Assembly: GCF_000287335.1 (NCBI RefSeq)
Contig: NC_018419.1
Location: forward strand, 372,001-436,000
Reading direction: 5' to 3'
DNA from: a secondary endosymbiont of Ctenarytaina eucalypti
GTDB lineage: Bacteria; Pseudomonadota; Gammaproteobacteria; Enterobacterales; Enterobacteriaceae
Length of the DNA: 64,000 bases
Part shown: positions 22,492 to 36,502 of the stretch, one piece after another
Position numbering within the stretch: position 1 is the stretch's first letter
Layout of the letters: each line of letters opens with the position of its first letter
Notes under the pieces: generated by a model
What the model saw: the letters and a program-made list of their open reading frames with translations, nothing else
Databases searched by the model: none
What the model was told of the DNA's origin: nothing
Position numbers and translations under genes: made by a program

Positions 22492-24221
22492 TATGCTACC
22501 CCTCAAAGTCTTCAGATTGTTATGATAACACTGCGTATTACATAGCCTGAGAATATTCAGCGAAAACTGACAGGAAATAGCAGCAGGAATCACTTAGGAC
22601 TTATTTAACATACACTATATATTCGTGCAAATTGAATGCGATGAGACCTACTGTCATGCGATGAAGGCAGCGTTCGTCATTTCTTTATTTAATCATCTCC
22701 CTATAAAAAATATTTAAATAAGCACTTTGACTATGTATTTACCAATTTTCTTATCGAATCCTAATAGTCATTTAGACTTAGATAATTATCAAGTAATGTG
22801 TCAAGTCTACGAAGAACTGTTTCAGAAAGTGAACTTTGATTATGATTAGCTTTCTTGCCATTAACCAGGCATTCAAGGTGACGCCCGGATGCTAATTTTA
22901 CCCTCATGATTACGGGTATATTCAGCAGCGGTGCAAAATATTACATCTTATCACGTCGGAATAAACAACTCTATTTTTTGCCTCAATAGCGCATTATATT
23001 CATCATGTGCATCCTAAAATCCGTCAGCTGACACCTTCCTAATTTCACAGTAGGCTATTTTTAGCGCATCCGGAAATGTTTGTATTGCATTGACACTCTT
23101 CTTGGGTCAATCAGTCAAGATGATTGCATATGCCATGCATGCAGTTTATGGCGTAATCCGACTAAGGTCTTATTACCCTCCATTTTTCGACGCCGTGCTA
23201 GCAGATGTATAAGTATTCTTCTTTTTTTGAAAATATAGAGCTTCTGATCATTACTGCCGCATTCCACGTAGTTTATTTAAAAAATGGACTGGATAATAAA
23301 GAAAAGGTTACAATTACCACCTTCTCATCCTACGACAGGATCTTGAAAAAACGCGATTCTCTAACCGACCTGAGTCAACAAGTTTCTTCTTTTTCTGCAT
23401 CAGAAGATGCAATGTTCTTTTCTTTTCTGCTCGCCTGATAGAGCGGCCATAACTACAGTGCTAATGATGCCATGAGTCTGTAGCATATTTCTCTTAGTGC
23501 GTTACCGAGATGTGTGGACGTAATGTTAAAACGGGGAATATTGCAGACGCAAATAAGATACAGGAGCTTCTCGCTGAGAGACGTTAGTAAAGACTTTGCA
23601 TCTCAGCATATAGACTACCTCACAATCAGTGACAACACCCGATAAGTTATGAATATAATGCTTACCTGAAAGTTTTTAAATGAAGGCAAATTATAGTCTA
23701 AGTGAAATGATATCCTCTCATTGGAGTCACCAAAAGAGCTATTGATGCACTAAAATACTACCACATTGACGCAAAGGCTATGATATTTTTTTGAGCACAA
23801 AGTAACACACTGACAATTGAGAAAACCGCGGCTAACGGTGCGCATGACGTATATATAATCTTCACTACCAGGTCGTCAAAACTAGTACCTAAGCGCTAGC
23901 CTCAATAACTGATACTTGTTTACGAAAGGCAATGCTCTTGGATGATCACTAACTGAAAATAGCTCTTTCTAAATCACACCCCTTTTATGTTAGTCGCTAG
24001 ATCTACTTGAGCATAATGCACATGTGGGCGACAAGCAATAACAATGTTTTCCGTAACTTACACCGAAGCACCCTTTATGCAAATGCCTAAAAGAATTCAT
24101 GCGTCACCTAACTAATATATTGGTCGATCCCTGTTATAGGATCCCATTCCTAATGGATTCAATGAAAATGTAAAAATATTATTACAATGTAAATATGTAT
24201 ATTCTTAATACCTTTTTCGCC
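22492..24221. other. 1.7-kb eroded spacer between gpmA and rplY
   Basis: No gene recognised. An open frame at 23205-23438 (77 codons) shows no known family, is Ser/Phe-rich and lies in AT-rich DNA; I do not count it as a gene. Confidence 0.5.
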
Positions 24222-24506
24222 TTAAACGCGAACGAAGTCGATATGGGTCAGTTTCGGTTTAAATGGATGGCGCTGCACAGCCTGTACTTCTACCTTTCTT
24301 GCTTTTCCGTCGATTACTAAGGCCAACACGTCTCTATAAAAATCTTTTTTGGTCTGGGTGTGCAAAATAATATCATGATCCAGTTCAATAGCAATCGGTG
24401 CCTCAGCGCCACCGTAAACGATAGCCGGAAATTTATTTTTGAGACGTAGACGGCGGCTTGCGCCTTTGCCCTGGTCTTTTCGGATTTTAGCATTGATAGT
24501 TAACAT
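24222..24506 (-). CDS. rplY: 50S ribosomal protein L25
   Basis: Short-form L25 that binds 5S rRNA in the central protuberance of the 50S subunit. It has 94 residues, exactly the E. coli length. [24 protein letters not shown] and the C-terminal [18 protein letters not shown] are diagnostic of the family. The CTC-type C-terminal domain is absent, as in enterics. It stands alone between spacers, as a monocistronic gene. Confidence 0.96.
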   Translation of the reverse strand: MLTINAKIRKDQGKGASRRLRLKNKFPAIVYGGAEAPIAIELDHDIILHTQTKKDFYRDVLALVIDGKARKVEVQAVQRHPFKPKLTHIDFVRV

Positions 24507-26379
24507 GATTTTCTCAAAACCAGAATAAATCCTGGTATAAGTTACTTAGCTACAGTCTAAGTAGACATATCGGCGAATAACCGAATGCTATATTACTTGC
24601 ATGGCCGATGCAAGGTAAAGTTTTCTGCAGCGTCTAGATGATAAGAGCCGTGACGCTCCCCTTGATCAGCGAATTTTATGCCATGCACTTGAAAACATTA
24701 ACTACGCAGGACAGTAATACCAACATTTAACGCGCATTATTTACCTATTATCTAGATATCTTCAGCATTCCCCTATGCGTAGAAGAGGTACATCGCCTTG
24801 CTACGGAAAGCAAGAAATAGCCGCTCGCTGTTAAAAGAGCCGTGCCAATGATATTGCTTCATTTACGCTTGATGATACTCTAATCTGTTTTAACATACGC
24901 CATAGTATGATCGATATCATTTGCATGAATATGTTGAATAACAAAGCATTATACTATGTATCGGGGATACTATTTTAGAGTGAATGATAATGAAATGATT
25001 ATAATTTATTTTTTAATACATTGACATTTAAGTCATCACTATGTCAATACATGACATGTATTTAAGAAATAACTCTCTTTGGAAAATAATTTCTAGTTGT
25101 TACCTACCTTAAACACAACAAGACACACAAGTAGAACGCGGCCCTGACAGCATAGGGATTTGAGTGAACTTAATGCGTGAAACAGATGGAGCTCCTGCTA
25201 AGATACCTAGGCTGGCGGCTTTGTTTAGGAAATAAAAAAATACCGCTCCTATCAGCACCAAAACATTAATTCTCGGTGATATAATTCATATAACCCTTGA
25301 CTATCTAAACTTAAAATTTTGCCGTGTGATCACACAACAGACCGGCAGCATCCGGTCTAAAACAGCCAGTAGGACATCACTTAATAGCTAGCAGTAAACA
25401 AGATCGCGGCACGTACAATCATATATGCTTATTAATTGCAGAGAAATACGCATGTGCGTATCAGTCCTGCCAGCTTTTATACAACAACCCAACGGAAAAT
25501 TAGTCCGGGGACAGCTGACGGGGCTGACGATACGCCTCTTGCTGTCATGATACTCTATTTAGGAAGAACAGTGGCCGATTACCCCCTGACTACGGCGGGT
25601 ATATTAACAAGCCCAAGACTACTGGGCGTAATAACGCAGATATAAATTAATATCTGAGGTTGATTTTGTATCAACAGATTTGATGCTACTAAACGAGTAA
25701 GCTCATTGCGCTATGAAACATAAAATAATTAGATTATAACTTATGAAAAGCGTTATTATAGAGTTAATAAATTTATTCTACTAAAACGTCATAGCGCAAT
25801 AAAATACTCTATATAATACAATAGCGTCGTAATACGTACAACTTAGCTAGCAGCTAAAGCAGAAAAACGCTTTTGATGCATAAGTATATGAAACATTTTT
25901 GGGAAGCTATTTTTTCTCCATGAGATGAAAAGCATAAAAAAGAGCATCAAATACTCTATGATTCACTGATATCATAAGATATGCATCACGGTCTTTTAAC
26001 TAGAAAGCCCGGCATGTTATTGGCATAACGTCCTTAGTCATAATAATGACCTTAAATCTAGTTGAGTTACTAAGAGCATTCTTCAGTTCTATCTCAAAAA
26101 TTAAGTAATTTAAGGAGCATTGCATACTGCGATACTAAGTGCATCTGGCAGGACCACGTAACAATTCTTAAAACTGGATATTCACGTCAGACTTTTTTAT
26201 ATGACGCCTGAATCCTCTTCCACCGTATACACCTAAGCACAGGGCAGATGAATGCTTACCATATTTTTGTCAGTTTTAAATATACCCTAACTGTTTTAGG
26301 GAGTGATAAAATTCTGAGAATGTACATACCGAGAACTGGCGCATACGCTATTAGTATTCCTTTAATTAACGAGACTGTC
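24507..26379. other. 1.9-kb eroded spacer between divergent rplY and ddlA
   Basis: No gene recognised. The 69-codon frame at 25436-25645 is slightly GC-richer than its surroundings but matches nothing I know; it may be a fragment of a former gene. Confidence 0.5.
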
Positions 26380-27477
26380 ATGCAACAAAAGGAACGCCGT
26401 AAACTACGGGTCGCAGTGCTATTCGGCGGCCAATCCGCCGAACATGAAGTGTCGTTGCGCTCGTCGATTAATGTCATTCGCGCTATCAACCGGAAAAAAT
26501 ACGATCTGACCCTTATCGGGGTAGATAAATACGGGCGCTGGACGTTATGCAGGGAGAAAGACTACTTGATCAACCCCGAGAATCCTGCAACCATCTGTCT
26601 ATCTCCGGCCCAGAGTTATCTGGGCGTAGTGCCCGGTCAGCAGCACCCGCAACTGATTAATGCCGCTAACGGTCAGGCATTGCCGTTCATTGATGTTGCT
26701 TTCTCAGTCCTACACGGCACCTACGGTGAAGACGGATCAGTGCAGGGGCTTCTAAGAGTGCTAAGTATTCCTTATGTTGGGGCGGACGTTCTCGGATCGG
26801 CTGTATGTATGGACAAGGATATGACTAAACGCGTCTTGCGCGACGCCGGGGTGCCGGTTACCCCTTCCGTAACACTGTTCCGCCAGGGAGGTGCGATACG
26901 AAATTTTGACGCGATCGTTAGCCAATTGGGCCTGCCAATCTTTATTAAGCCCGCCAACCAGGGATCCTCTGTAGGGGTTAGCAGAGTCAATAATCGCACC
27001 GCCTTCGACGAAGCCATAGCGCTCGCTTTCTATTATGATGCCAAAATTCTCGTTGAACAGGCGATAATCGGACGGGAAATCGAAACTGCTGTTTTAGGTA
27101 ATGATTCGCCCGAGGTGAGCGTCTGCGGCGAGATCTGTTCTAATGACGCGTTTTATACCTATAACATCAAATATTTCAAGAGCGATCAACCAGGACTGAT
27201 TATTCCGGCGCCGCTGACAGCATCGGTCGATGCTGCTATCCGGAAGACAGCTCGTCAGGCCTATCTAGCCTTAAGCTGCAGTATTATGGCGCGGGTAGAT
27301 TTCTTTTTGACTGATCAGGGCGAGATCCTGCTTAATGAAGTAAATACTCTCCCGGGCTTTACCTCATTAAGCATGTACCCAAAACTATGGGCAGCTAGTG
27401 GTTTAGATTATTGCGCACTAGTAGACCGTCTACTCACACTAGCTCTATCGCGTGCTCATGAGGCGAGGTTAGGATAA
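26380..27477 (+). CDS. ddlA: D-alanine--D-alanine ligase (DdlA type)
   Basis: ATP-grasp ligase joining two D-Ala for peptidoglycan precursors, in the cytosol. The frame is open from 26248, but similarity begins at MQQKERRKLRVAVLFGGQSAEHEVS, so I set the start at ATG 26380, giving 365 residues (E. coli DdlA 364). Landmarks are FGGQSAEHEVSL (N-terminal), VLHGTYGEDGSVQG, PIFIKPANQGSSVGVS (ATP grasp), EQAIIGREIETAVLGN, MARVDFFLTDQGEILLNEVN (metal ligands) and NTLPGFTSLSMYPKLW. It is closer to DdlA than DdlB in length and in the omega-loop region (YNIKYFKSDQPGLIIPAP). It stands alone, not in the dcw cluster. Its retention implies some peptidoglycan synthesis. No strong ribosome-binding site is visible. 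Confidence 0.94.
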   Translation: MQQKERRKLRVAVLFGGQSAEHEVSLRSSINVIRAINRKKYDLTLIGVDKYGRWTLCREKDYLINPENPATICLSPAQSYLGVVPGQQHPQLINAANGQALPFIDVAFSVLHGTYGEDGSVQGLLRVLSIPYVGADVLGSAVCMDKDMTKRVLRDAGVPVTPSVTLFRQGGAIRNFDAIVSQLGLPIFIKPANQGSSVGVSRVNNRTAFDEAIALAFYYDAKILVEQAIIGREIETAVLGNDSPEVSVCGEICSNDAFYTYNIKYFKSDQPGLIIPAPLTASVDAAIRKTARQAYLALSCSIMARVDFFLTDQGEILLNEVNTLPGFTSLSMYPKLWAASGLDYCALVDRLLTLALSRAHEARLG

Positions 27478-28076
27478 AAAATCCTAAGTATTATTTTTTT
27501 TAAAACCACCCTCAAAATTATAAACCTTACAGATTTAATCAGTACTAGAAGGTGCCTACGTTATATCTCATGCTTCACGAAAGCGAAGGCTCTAATAGCA
27601 TCATTCTAGCTTTTCCTCATCGCGAGCCTGCAATCCGCGCTTTAGCAGCTACTTAGATAGCCGGCCATGATCGTCGGAAGATAGTGAAGTCTAATCAATG
27701 CTCACGCCCTCCTGTATGAGGGCTGTGACGGCAGGCTAGTGTCAGCTTCAAGCAATACCGACCTAGAAAAGGCTGGGATTGATGATGTCTAGATCACATG
27801 GTGCTATTATGCCATGGCGCTATGTAGTTTTACAGTGCATGGCTTGAGGTAGTGAAATCCCAAAAGCTATCCCTTTCTCGGAGCAGTCCGGTACTCTACC
27901 TGAGCGTCGAACCAGGCCTGACACTTGTAACGACGAATAAACATTTTTTCACCGGAAGGAAAATGTAAGGCAGGATCTCTCAGGTTGATGGTAGATATAA
28001 CAGCCGCTGTGGGTAATCCCTATCAGATCATACTAATATATGACGTTTTGTCGGGGTACATTGTACGTATAGCTCT

Positions 28077-28106
28077 CCTCCCTGTGATAGATCAATCACA
28101 GGGAGG
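28077..28106. repeat. Perfect 12-bp inverted repeat
   Basis: CCTCCCTGTGAT pairs perfectly with ATCACAGGGAGG across a 6-base loop. There is no T run on either side, so it is not a standard intrinsic terminator. It is GC-richer than the DNA around it. Confidence 0.6.
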
Positions 28107-28293
28107 ATGCCCTGATAATAACAGGTGGCAACTATGCCCTACATACTATTGTTAATCGCCTAGCGCCACGTAATAAAAGATGCCGAAATAGTATATACTA
28201 TTTTTGAATGAGTCATTGTCTGACGGTTGTAGCTGAAAGTTAATACTATCAATAATGAGTCGTATATCATTTCATGATTGTCTTATTCATATA

Positions 28294-28308
28294 TTTGTTG
28301 AATAAATA
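28294..28308 (+). repeat. IS903-like end motif, copy 2
   Basis: TTTGTTGAATAAATA, identical to the 7397 copy over 15 bases. No transposase remains nearby. It may be the stub of an IS5-family (IS903 group) insertion. Confidence 0.35.
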
Positions 28309-29426
28309 GAAATTTTCATGTTGTCTCCGTGAGCCGTATAACCTTTATAACAAGAAAAATCGAATATTGTGAATGCATTAGAGTTTTAACGAACGAATCA
28401 GTAATAAGTATCTTCAAAGAGAAGAGGGCCGATCAGCCAGCAAGTGATGCACTCTAACCTACTGCATCTTTAAGAGAACAAAGGGATGTTACTTAGATCG
28501 TTATGTGCAATCTTTAAGTGATTGTCATGAGTTTAATATTAAAAAATTTTTTATCTTTGTCGTAACGAGATAAGCAAGCTTATTTTTATGTAATAGAAAA
28601 ATGATAGCAGCGTATATCGTCAGTGTTGTCAACCGATGTTTCGTTGTCTTTGGTCGTTATATTGAGAGAAAGCTCATTCAAGCATCTTCGCTATAGATCC
28701 TGTAAGTTTATAAATCCAGTCATCAAGGTTCTCTTCCACCCTCCAAGGGCAGCGAAATCCTCGTATCATTATTCGCAGTACTTCAGTGAAGGTCTGATGT
28801 CAGTAAACAATCAGGAAGCCACGCCATTTAAGATAATATTGTTTTATCTACGGAAATAATTTATGATTAATCCTATGTATATCTTCAAAGATTAGATTAA
28901 ATTGAGGATGTTTCAGTAATCTACTGGGTGATTTTAAAATTCTTCTTTCGCATAATAGGCTATTGTAAAAATACAGGGAGTTTATCCTGTGATAAACGAA
29001 ATTTTACTTTCTTTCAGACATCCTCTTTAACACTGCTTTTGGTTTAAATCATGTCACCGTACACAGTGCGCTTTGCGTGATGCCTTCTAAACTAGAGCAT
29101 GGGCCAATAACTACATATTGTTAGTTGTTTTTCATTTTTTTAATACGAGGCAATGCCTGCAGTATCGTGCAGTAATGCTTTCTATCCAGACGTCAGGCTA
29201 GCCCGTTTAGTCTGCCCGCTTTTCTTTCATCAACGTTTTTACTAACCTTAGTACACGAATTACTCGGGCAAAGATAATGAAGGTCGCATAATCAGCCCCT
29301 CTGCTCGCATCATATTGAAAAGCAGTTCGCGAAGCGGCAATCTGCTAATAGCTGCCTCGATCAAGCACAAGGCAGTCAAATTCCAAAGAAAAGGCTCTAG
29401 GAAAAAATGATCTGTTCTAAAAAGTA

Positions 29427-32155
<2,729 letters not shown>

Positions 32156-33022
32156 CTATGCTCTTTTAAGATCTCGCGTTGACTCTGGTAATAGCTGTCC
32201 GAAGCTCACACGCTCATTGCCACCGTAATCACGTAGGGTTATAGTCCGACCAAAGCCAGAAGCGCCCAGAAGGCCACGCACTGCCACTCCCTGACTCCAC
32301 CCATGCTCTAGTAGCAACCAACCACCAGGCAATAAATGCTGCCCTGCTCCACAGCAAATCTCTGCTAAATCCTTCAGGCCATCCTCCCCCCCCACCAAAG
32401 CACTGCGTGGCTCAAATCGAGCATCGCCCTGCAAGAGGTGAGGATCGTCTGCCTGAATGTAGGGTGGATTACTGATAATGAGATTAAAACGTTTCATTGT
32501 TAATGCTTTAAACCAATCACTTTCATGAAACTGCACATGATCTAGTCCCAGGCTAACGGCGTTATCACGAGCGAGTGCCACGGCGCCTCGTGAACAATCG
32601 ACTCCAGTGATCCTCCACGATGGCCGCTCCGAGGCTAGCGCAAGGGAGATTGCACCGCTGCCGGTTCCCAAATCTAGTACCTCGGTGCAAGGGGGAAGCG
32701 ACAGGTCTAGCGCACACTGAATCAAACATTCCGTGTCCGCTCGTGGAATCAAGGTATCGGTGGATATACGCAACCGAAGAGACCAAAAGTCCCATTCACC
32801 AATAAGGTAGGCGATGGGCTCACCTCGCTCTCGGCGGGTGAGAAGGATCTCAAGTGCATCATGCTGTGTGTCCGGTAGAGGGGTTTCACTGAAGGCCAGC
32901 AGCCGAGTGCGCGTCTCCCCGGTCACCTGCAGCAGCAAGATTTCGGCATCGCGCGTGGGGCAGGGACTTAACGCCAAGCGAAGTCGGGCTACAGCCTGTG
33001 TCATCCATTTCTGCCAGGTCAT
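32156..33022 (-). CDS. prmC: Peptide chain release factor N5-glutamine methyltransferase
   Basis: Methylates the GGQ glutamine of release factors RF1 and RF2 with S-adenosylmethionine, raising termination efficiency. It has 288 residues (E. coli 277). The SAM motif DLGTGSGAISLALA is at 117-130 and the catalytic NPPY at 185-188 (IISNPPYIQ). The N-terminal helical domain carries RRERGEPIAYLIGEWDFW, typical of PrmC. Its ATG overlaps the prfA stop by one base (TAATG at 33024-33020 on the minus strand), so it is translationally coupled to its substrate gene. An 8-base C run at 32386-32393 (Gly-Gly codons) is in frame as sequenced. The C-terminal tail (RESTRDLKRA) runs about 10 residues past the usual end. 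Confidence 0.96.
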   Translation of the reverse strand: MTWQKWMTQAVARLRLALSPCPTRDAEILLLQVTGETRTRLLAFSETPLPDTQHDALEILLTRRERGEPIAYLIGEWDFWSLRLRISTDTLIPRADTECLIQCALDLSLPPCTEVLDLGTGSGAISLALASERPSWRITGVDCSRGAVALARDNAVSLGLDHVQFHESDWFKALTMKRFNLIISNPPYIQADDPHLLQGDARFEPRSALVGGEDGLKDLAEICCGAGQHLLPGGWLLLEHGWSQGVAVRGLLGASGFGRTITLRDYGGNERVSFGQLLPESTRDLKRA

Positions 33023-34110
33023 TAGGGGCGCATCGTCTGGGACAACGCAGTGAGATGAGAGGCATAATGCTCCTGCATGATAGGTTTAATAAGCAGATTG
33101 AGTCTACCATCAATCACTTCCTCGAGGCGGTAAAGGGTCAAGCCGATACGATGATCGGTTACCCGCCCCTGCGGGAAATGGTAGGTGCGGATGCGATCGG
33201 ATCGATCGCCGCTACCTAGAAGATTACGACGCGTAAAACACTGATCTTTCTGCCGGCGCTGGACTTCAGCAGCACGCAAACGAGCACCTAGCACCTCTAA
33301 AGCTTTAGCTTTGTTCTTATGTTGAGAGCGTTCATCCTGGCATTCTACTACCAGGCCAGAGGGTAGATGGGTAATGCGGACAGCAGAATCAGTTGTGTTG
33401 ACGTGCTGACCGCCGGCTCCGGAAGAGCGAAAAGTATCAATGCGCAGATCGACAGCGTTGATTTCCGGCAGTTCCGCCGGCGGGATCTCCGGCATCACCG
33501 CTACAGTACAAGCAGAGGTATGAATTCGGCCCTGGGATTCAGTTTCTGGTACCCGTTGCACACGATGGCCGCCGGATTCAAATTTTAACATGCCGTACGC
33601 GCCTTGATGAGATAGCTTGGCTATGACCTCTTTGAACCCTCCGTGCTCGCATCCGCTGGAGCTGATGATTTCTACCTTCCAATGGCGGGTCTCGGCAAAA
33701 CGGCTGTACATACGTAGAAGATCGCCCGCGAATAGAGCTGCTTCATTTCCTCCCGTTCCGGCTCGCACTTCTAGGAAGCAACCGTGTGCATCGTCAGTAT
33801 CTTGCGGCAGTAGCAACACCTGAAGCTGCTGCGCCAGGAAGATACTGCTGGCACGTGCAGCTTGAAGCTCTTCTTCCGCCATATCGCATATTTCCGGATC
33901 CTCTAACAGCTTCCCCAGAGCGTTAATATCTTCTTGCACCTGGCGCCAACGCTGAAAACAGTTTGTCAAAGCAAATAGCTGTGTGTGCTCCTTCGATAGG
34001 GAGCGAAACCGTCCCTGATCAGCAATGATTTTGGGATCGCCGAGCAGCATTTCTACTTCTTCATGGCGCTCTTTTAGCGCCTCTAATTTCGCGACTATAG
34101 AGGCATTCAT
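33022..34110 (-). CDS. prfA: Peptide chain release factor 1 (RF1)
   Basis: Recognises UAA and UAG in the ribosomal A site and triggers peptide release. The 362 residues compare with 360 in E. coli. The catalytic GGQ lies at 233-235 in [20 protein letters not shown]. The stop-codon recognition motif PxT, usually PAT or PVT, is at 188-190 and reads PET ([17 protein letters not shown]). The downstream region [20 protein letters not shown] and [20 protein letters not shown] are conserved. It follows the hemA relic at the E. coli-like spacing of about 37 bases and overlaps prmC by one base. The C-terminus ends [10 protein letters not shown], as usual. Confidence 0.97.
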   Translation of the reverse strand: MNASIVAKLEALKERHEEVEMLLGDPKIIADQGRFRSLSKEHTQLFALTNCFQRWRQVQEDINALGKLLEDPEICDMAEEELQAARASSIFLAQQLQVLLLPQDTDDAHGCFLEVRAGTGGNEAALFAGDLLRMYSRFAETRHWKVEIISSSGCEHGGFKEVIAKLSHQGAYGMLKFESGGHRVQRVPETESQGRIHTSACTVAVMPEIPPAELPEINAVDLRIDTFRSSGAGGQHVNTTDSAVRITHLPSGLVVECQDERSQHKNKAKALEVLGARLRAAEVQRRQKDQCFTRRNLLGSGDRSDRIRTYHFPQGRVTDHRIGLTLYRLEEVIDGRLNLLIKPIMQEHYASHLTALSQTMRP

Positions 34111-34146
34111 GTGTGATGTAGTTACCTTATTTTTCAGTAGAAGTAG

Positions 34147-35316
34147 TCAAAGACTTACTCGCTCAATATCTCATTGCTCGGTAGCGTCTTTGCGGGAAGT
34201 ATGATTTAATGATGCTGTAGACACATGCAGCAGATGATTGGTCAGCTTGTGCGCTATGTAATTTACTGTCTGTTCTGGATCAGAGCTGCGCCGCAAAGCC
34301 GAGCATACGGAGGTTTTCACAATCCCCGACCGAAGCTATATATCCTCTCCAGCGGCCGGGTGCGGTAAGCAGAGACCGCTTCCACTCCTGAGCCTAGATA
34401 CGAAACCAACTAATGACATCTAAAACATTCTGCTAGGGAATAGTTTCGGACAGTCTCGCAATATCTTTAAAATAAGGGATGTCCATGTAATCATAGCCCA
34501 TAGATTGTTTGTTGTATACGGACAAGCCCTTGGGTAGCTTCAAAACCTTTAGTTCAAAATGACATATTATAGGAATATATACTAGAAAATGGGTTGATAA
34601 CAAGGTTGTTTAGTGCTGGTTTTTCCATTCCCTATCGGATCATCAGCAGTGAAATGGCAGTTGAGGTGACAATAATATCGGTTGTATTAAGGGAGGGGCT
34701 CATATCCTACTAGTCTTATGACGTCGGCGCCCATCGAACGCATGATTATCTTTCTCAGGAAGAAATTCAAAGATCTTCCGCGACTGTCGTGCACTTTAGT
34801 GCAGGCTACAGAGACCCCTAACACCGCGTATGAAACAATTTTGGTTTTGGCGTGCTCTCTCTCGGTAACAGAGAGATGTTTCTGAAAAAAATAGAGCTAT
34901 AGCCGTCGACAGGCTCTGTCTGTAACGGGACGCAGAGAAAGTCTTTTTAACAACCTATCCGAGGATTTTCAGCGCGCCGAGTGGTAGCGAATCCGGACCG
35001 ATGTCAACAGGTATTACACGTTTGACTTCTGCATCGCTGCAATCGAAGAAAAGACTCTGATAGACTGCGTCAAGCTTAGCCTTCTGGTAGTCACACCACG
35101 AACGTAGCAACACTTCACAAAAAAGCTCTTTTGTGTAAAATTTAAGCACATTTTCTTAGTACAGTTGCAGTTTAGAAAATAGAACCACCCATTACAACCG
35201 GCTTGTGTAAGCAAGCTACGCAGAATGTAGTTAAAGCTCTTAGAGGTCAATTCTGTCTATGTCGCGCAAAGCCACCTCGGATGTTTCTTATCTATATAGA
35301 GCATGAGCTAGGTCAT
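34147..35316 (-). pseudogene. hemA: hemA pseudogene (glutamyl-tRNA reductase)
   Basis: HemA makes glutamate-1-semialdehyde from Glu-tRNA, the first step of C5-pathway heme synthesis. On the minus strand the full gene can be followed through stops and frame changes: MT*LMLYIDKKH (MTLLALGINHK) at 35316; YILRSLLTQAGCNGW (LDSLLAQPMVQGG); LLRSWCDYQKAKLDAVYQSL and the open part to GPDSLPLGALKILG (GLDSLVLGEPQILG) at 34958-35110; VVKKTFSAS (QVKKAFADS); VSVACT and IMRSMGADVIRLV (NAD-binding region); DPEQTVNYIAHKLTNHLLH (C-terminal dimerisation region) near 34230; last stop about 34147. Position and strand upstream of prfA match E. coli. The catalytic STCNRTEL block reads FLNCNCTKK, so even that is altered. 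Confidence 0.88.
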
Positions 35317-36502
35317 ACATTCAGATTCTCAGTCGCTAGAAATGTTCTACGTAACGTAAAAAGAAGAGAAGATACCCTATTGAGAACATGGCAACATTTA
35401 ATTTAATCTAAAATTTGTAAAATATATAAGTATTTGGTGATGCGTTAGCCCCTAGAAAAGCTATTGCAACGCAATAGAGACGCTTAAAGCATTCCTCAAA
35501 GCGTAATCTTATTAGGGGGTTAAATTTTTTTAGCATCCCCTTACTGACTACACATTATAAGCACTTAGATTTAGATGAGGAACGAAAAAGTCTTGTAAAA
35601 TGAAACATGATTGCTTCAGATAGCAAGAGCTTCTGACCACTTCTGGCTTTTAGGTATCATCACTACTACACAGAAGCGACTTGTAACCGCAGAGTTATGC
35701 TAATGTGACGGACGAGGAAATTTTGCGTCTTCCAAAGACTGGGTTATCGAATTTCTTATCATTATTAAGAGAGGATAATAATCGTCATGTGTATACTCAG
35801 CATTATAAGAGAAGCAGTTCCTAATTTTCTAGACTATCCGCTTGATTACATCCGATAGCTTTGCTGCAGCAGTAGTACTATTTTTCGATCAATCAAGATG
35901 GAAAATTTCATATTTCTTGCTCTCTAGAACCAAATGTTGAGTTAATTATTTTTTTATTTTTTAATAGCATACATTTGGATTTTGCATGTTATTTCAAAAA
36001 AACGTGCAGTCTCCTGCTATCAATTATGCATGTGCTTAGTTGAGCACTGTCGTGCTAACAGACACTGTCTTTTCTGCTTTTATATACTCTCTGATCGCTA
36101 TTTTTGCGCAAAATATAGCCTAAGAATTTTAGTAGCTACACCATCAAGGTCAAGAGTAGCTCAACAAAGTCTTATAAAATTTTTTTCTCAAGCACACACC
36201 CACGTCGTTATCAGGATGGTTATTCCTAGCCCTATCCAAGTAGCAAAGGTAGACGGCTAGCACGACGGCCAAGAAGAACTTTCTCTATCAAGGTTCCGCG
36301 GTAATAGCTGCTTACCCCATCTATTCCGTCAGCGCTTTCAGAGATCCGATCTCCCTGAGGATATTGTTATTAATGGGTCACTGACTGATAAGAAATTTTC
36401 TTTATAACAGCTATTTATTGACAACAGATAATCAGATTAAAAATACTTACTTCAAGCTACTCTGTATTAAATAATGCGAAATGATATGTATGGTAAGTGC
36501 CA
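35317..36502. other. Eroded spacer between dead hemA and ribE
   Basis: In E. coli lolB lies divergent from hemA, and no readable lolB remains here. The left part (35449-35541) contains stems that can pair in two mutually exclusive ways (see findings). The 92-codon frame at 35982-36260 has no known family. Confidence 0.5.

Larger units (their letters stand above)
27478..29426. other. 1.9-kb eroded spacer between convergent ddlA and kdsA
   Basis: No gene recognised. Contents seen: a perfect 12-bp inverted repeat at 28077-28106 and an IS903-like end motif at 28294-28308 (separate entries). The 78-codon frame at 28623-28859 shows no known family. Confidence 0.5.

Noticed and set aside
23205..23438. 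77-codon frame with Ser/Phe-rich product
   Set aside because: No recognisable motif and no conserved neighbour; probably chance.
28623..28859. 78-codon frame in the ddlA-kdsA spacer
   Set aside because: No known family and no convincing start signal.
35982..36260. 92-codon frame that might have been a lolB or norM remnant by synteny
   Set aside because: Its translation shows no LolB lipobox or NorM membrane segments.
35982..36260. A novel defence or secretion system hidden in the large spacers
   Set aside because: Every large spacer is stop-rich in all frames, and the five readable relics are ordinary enterobacterial housekeeping genes in ancestral order.
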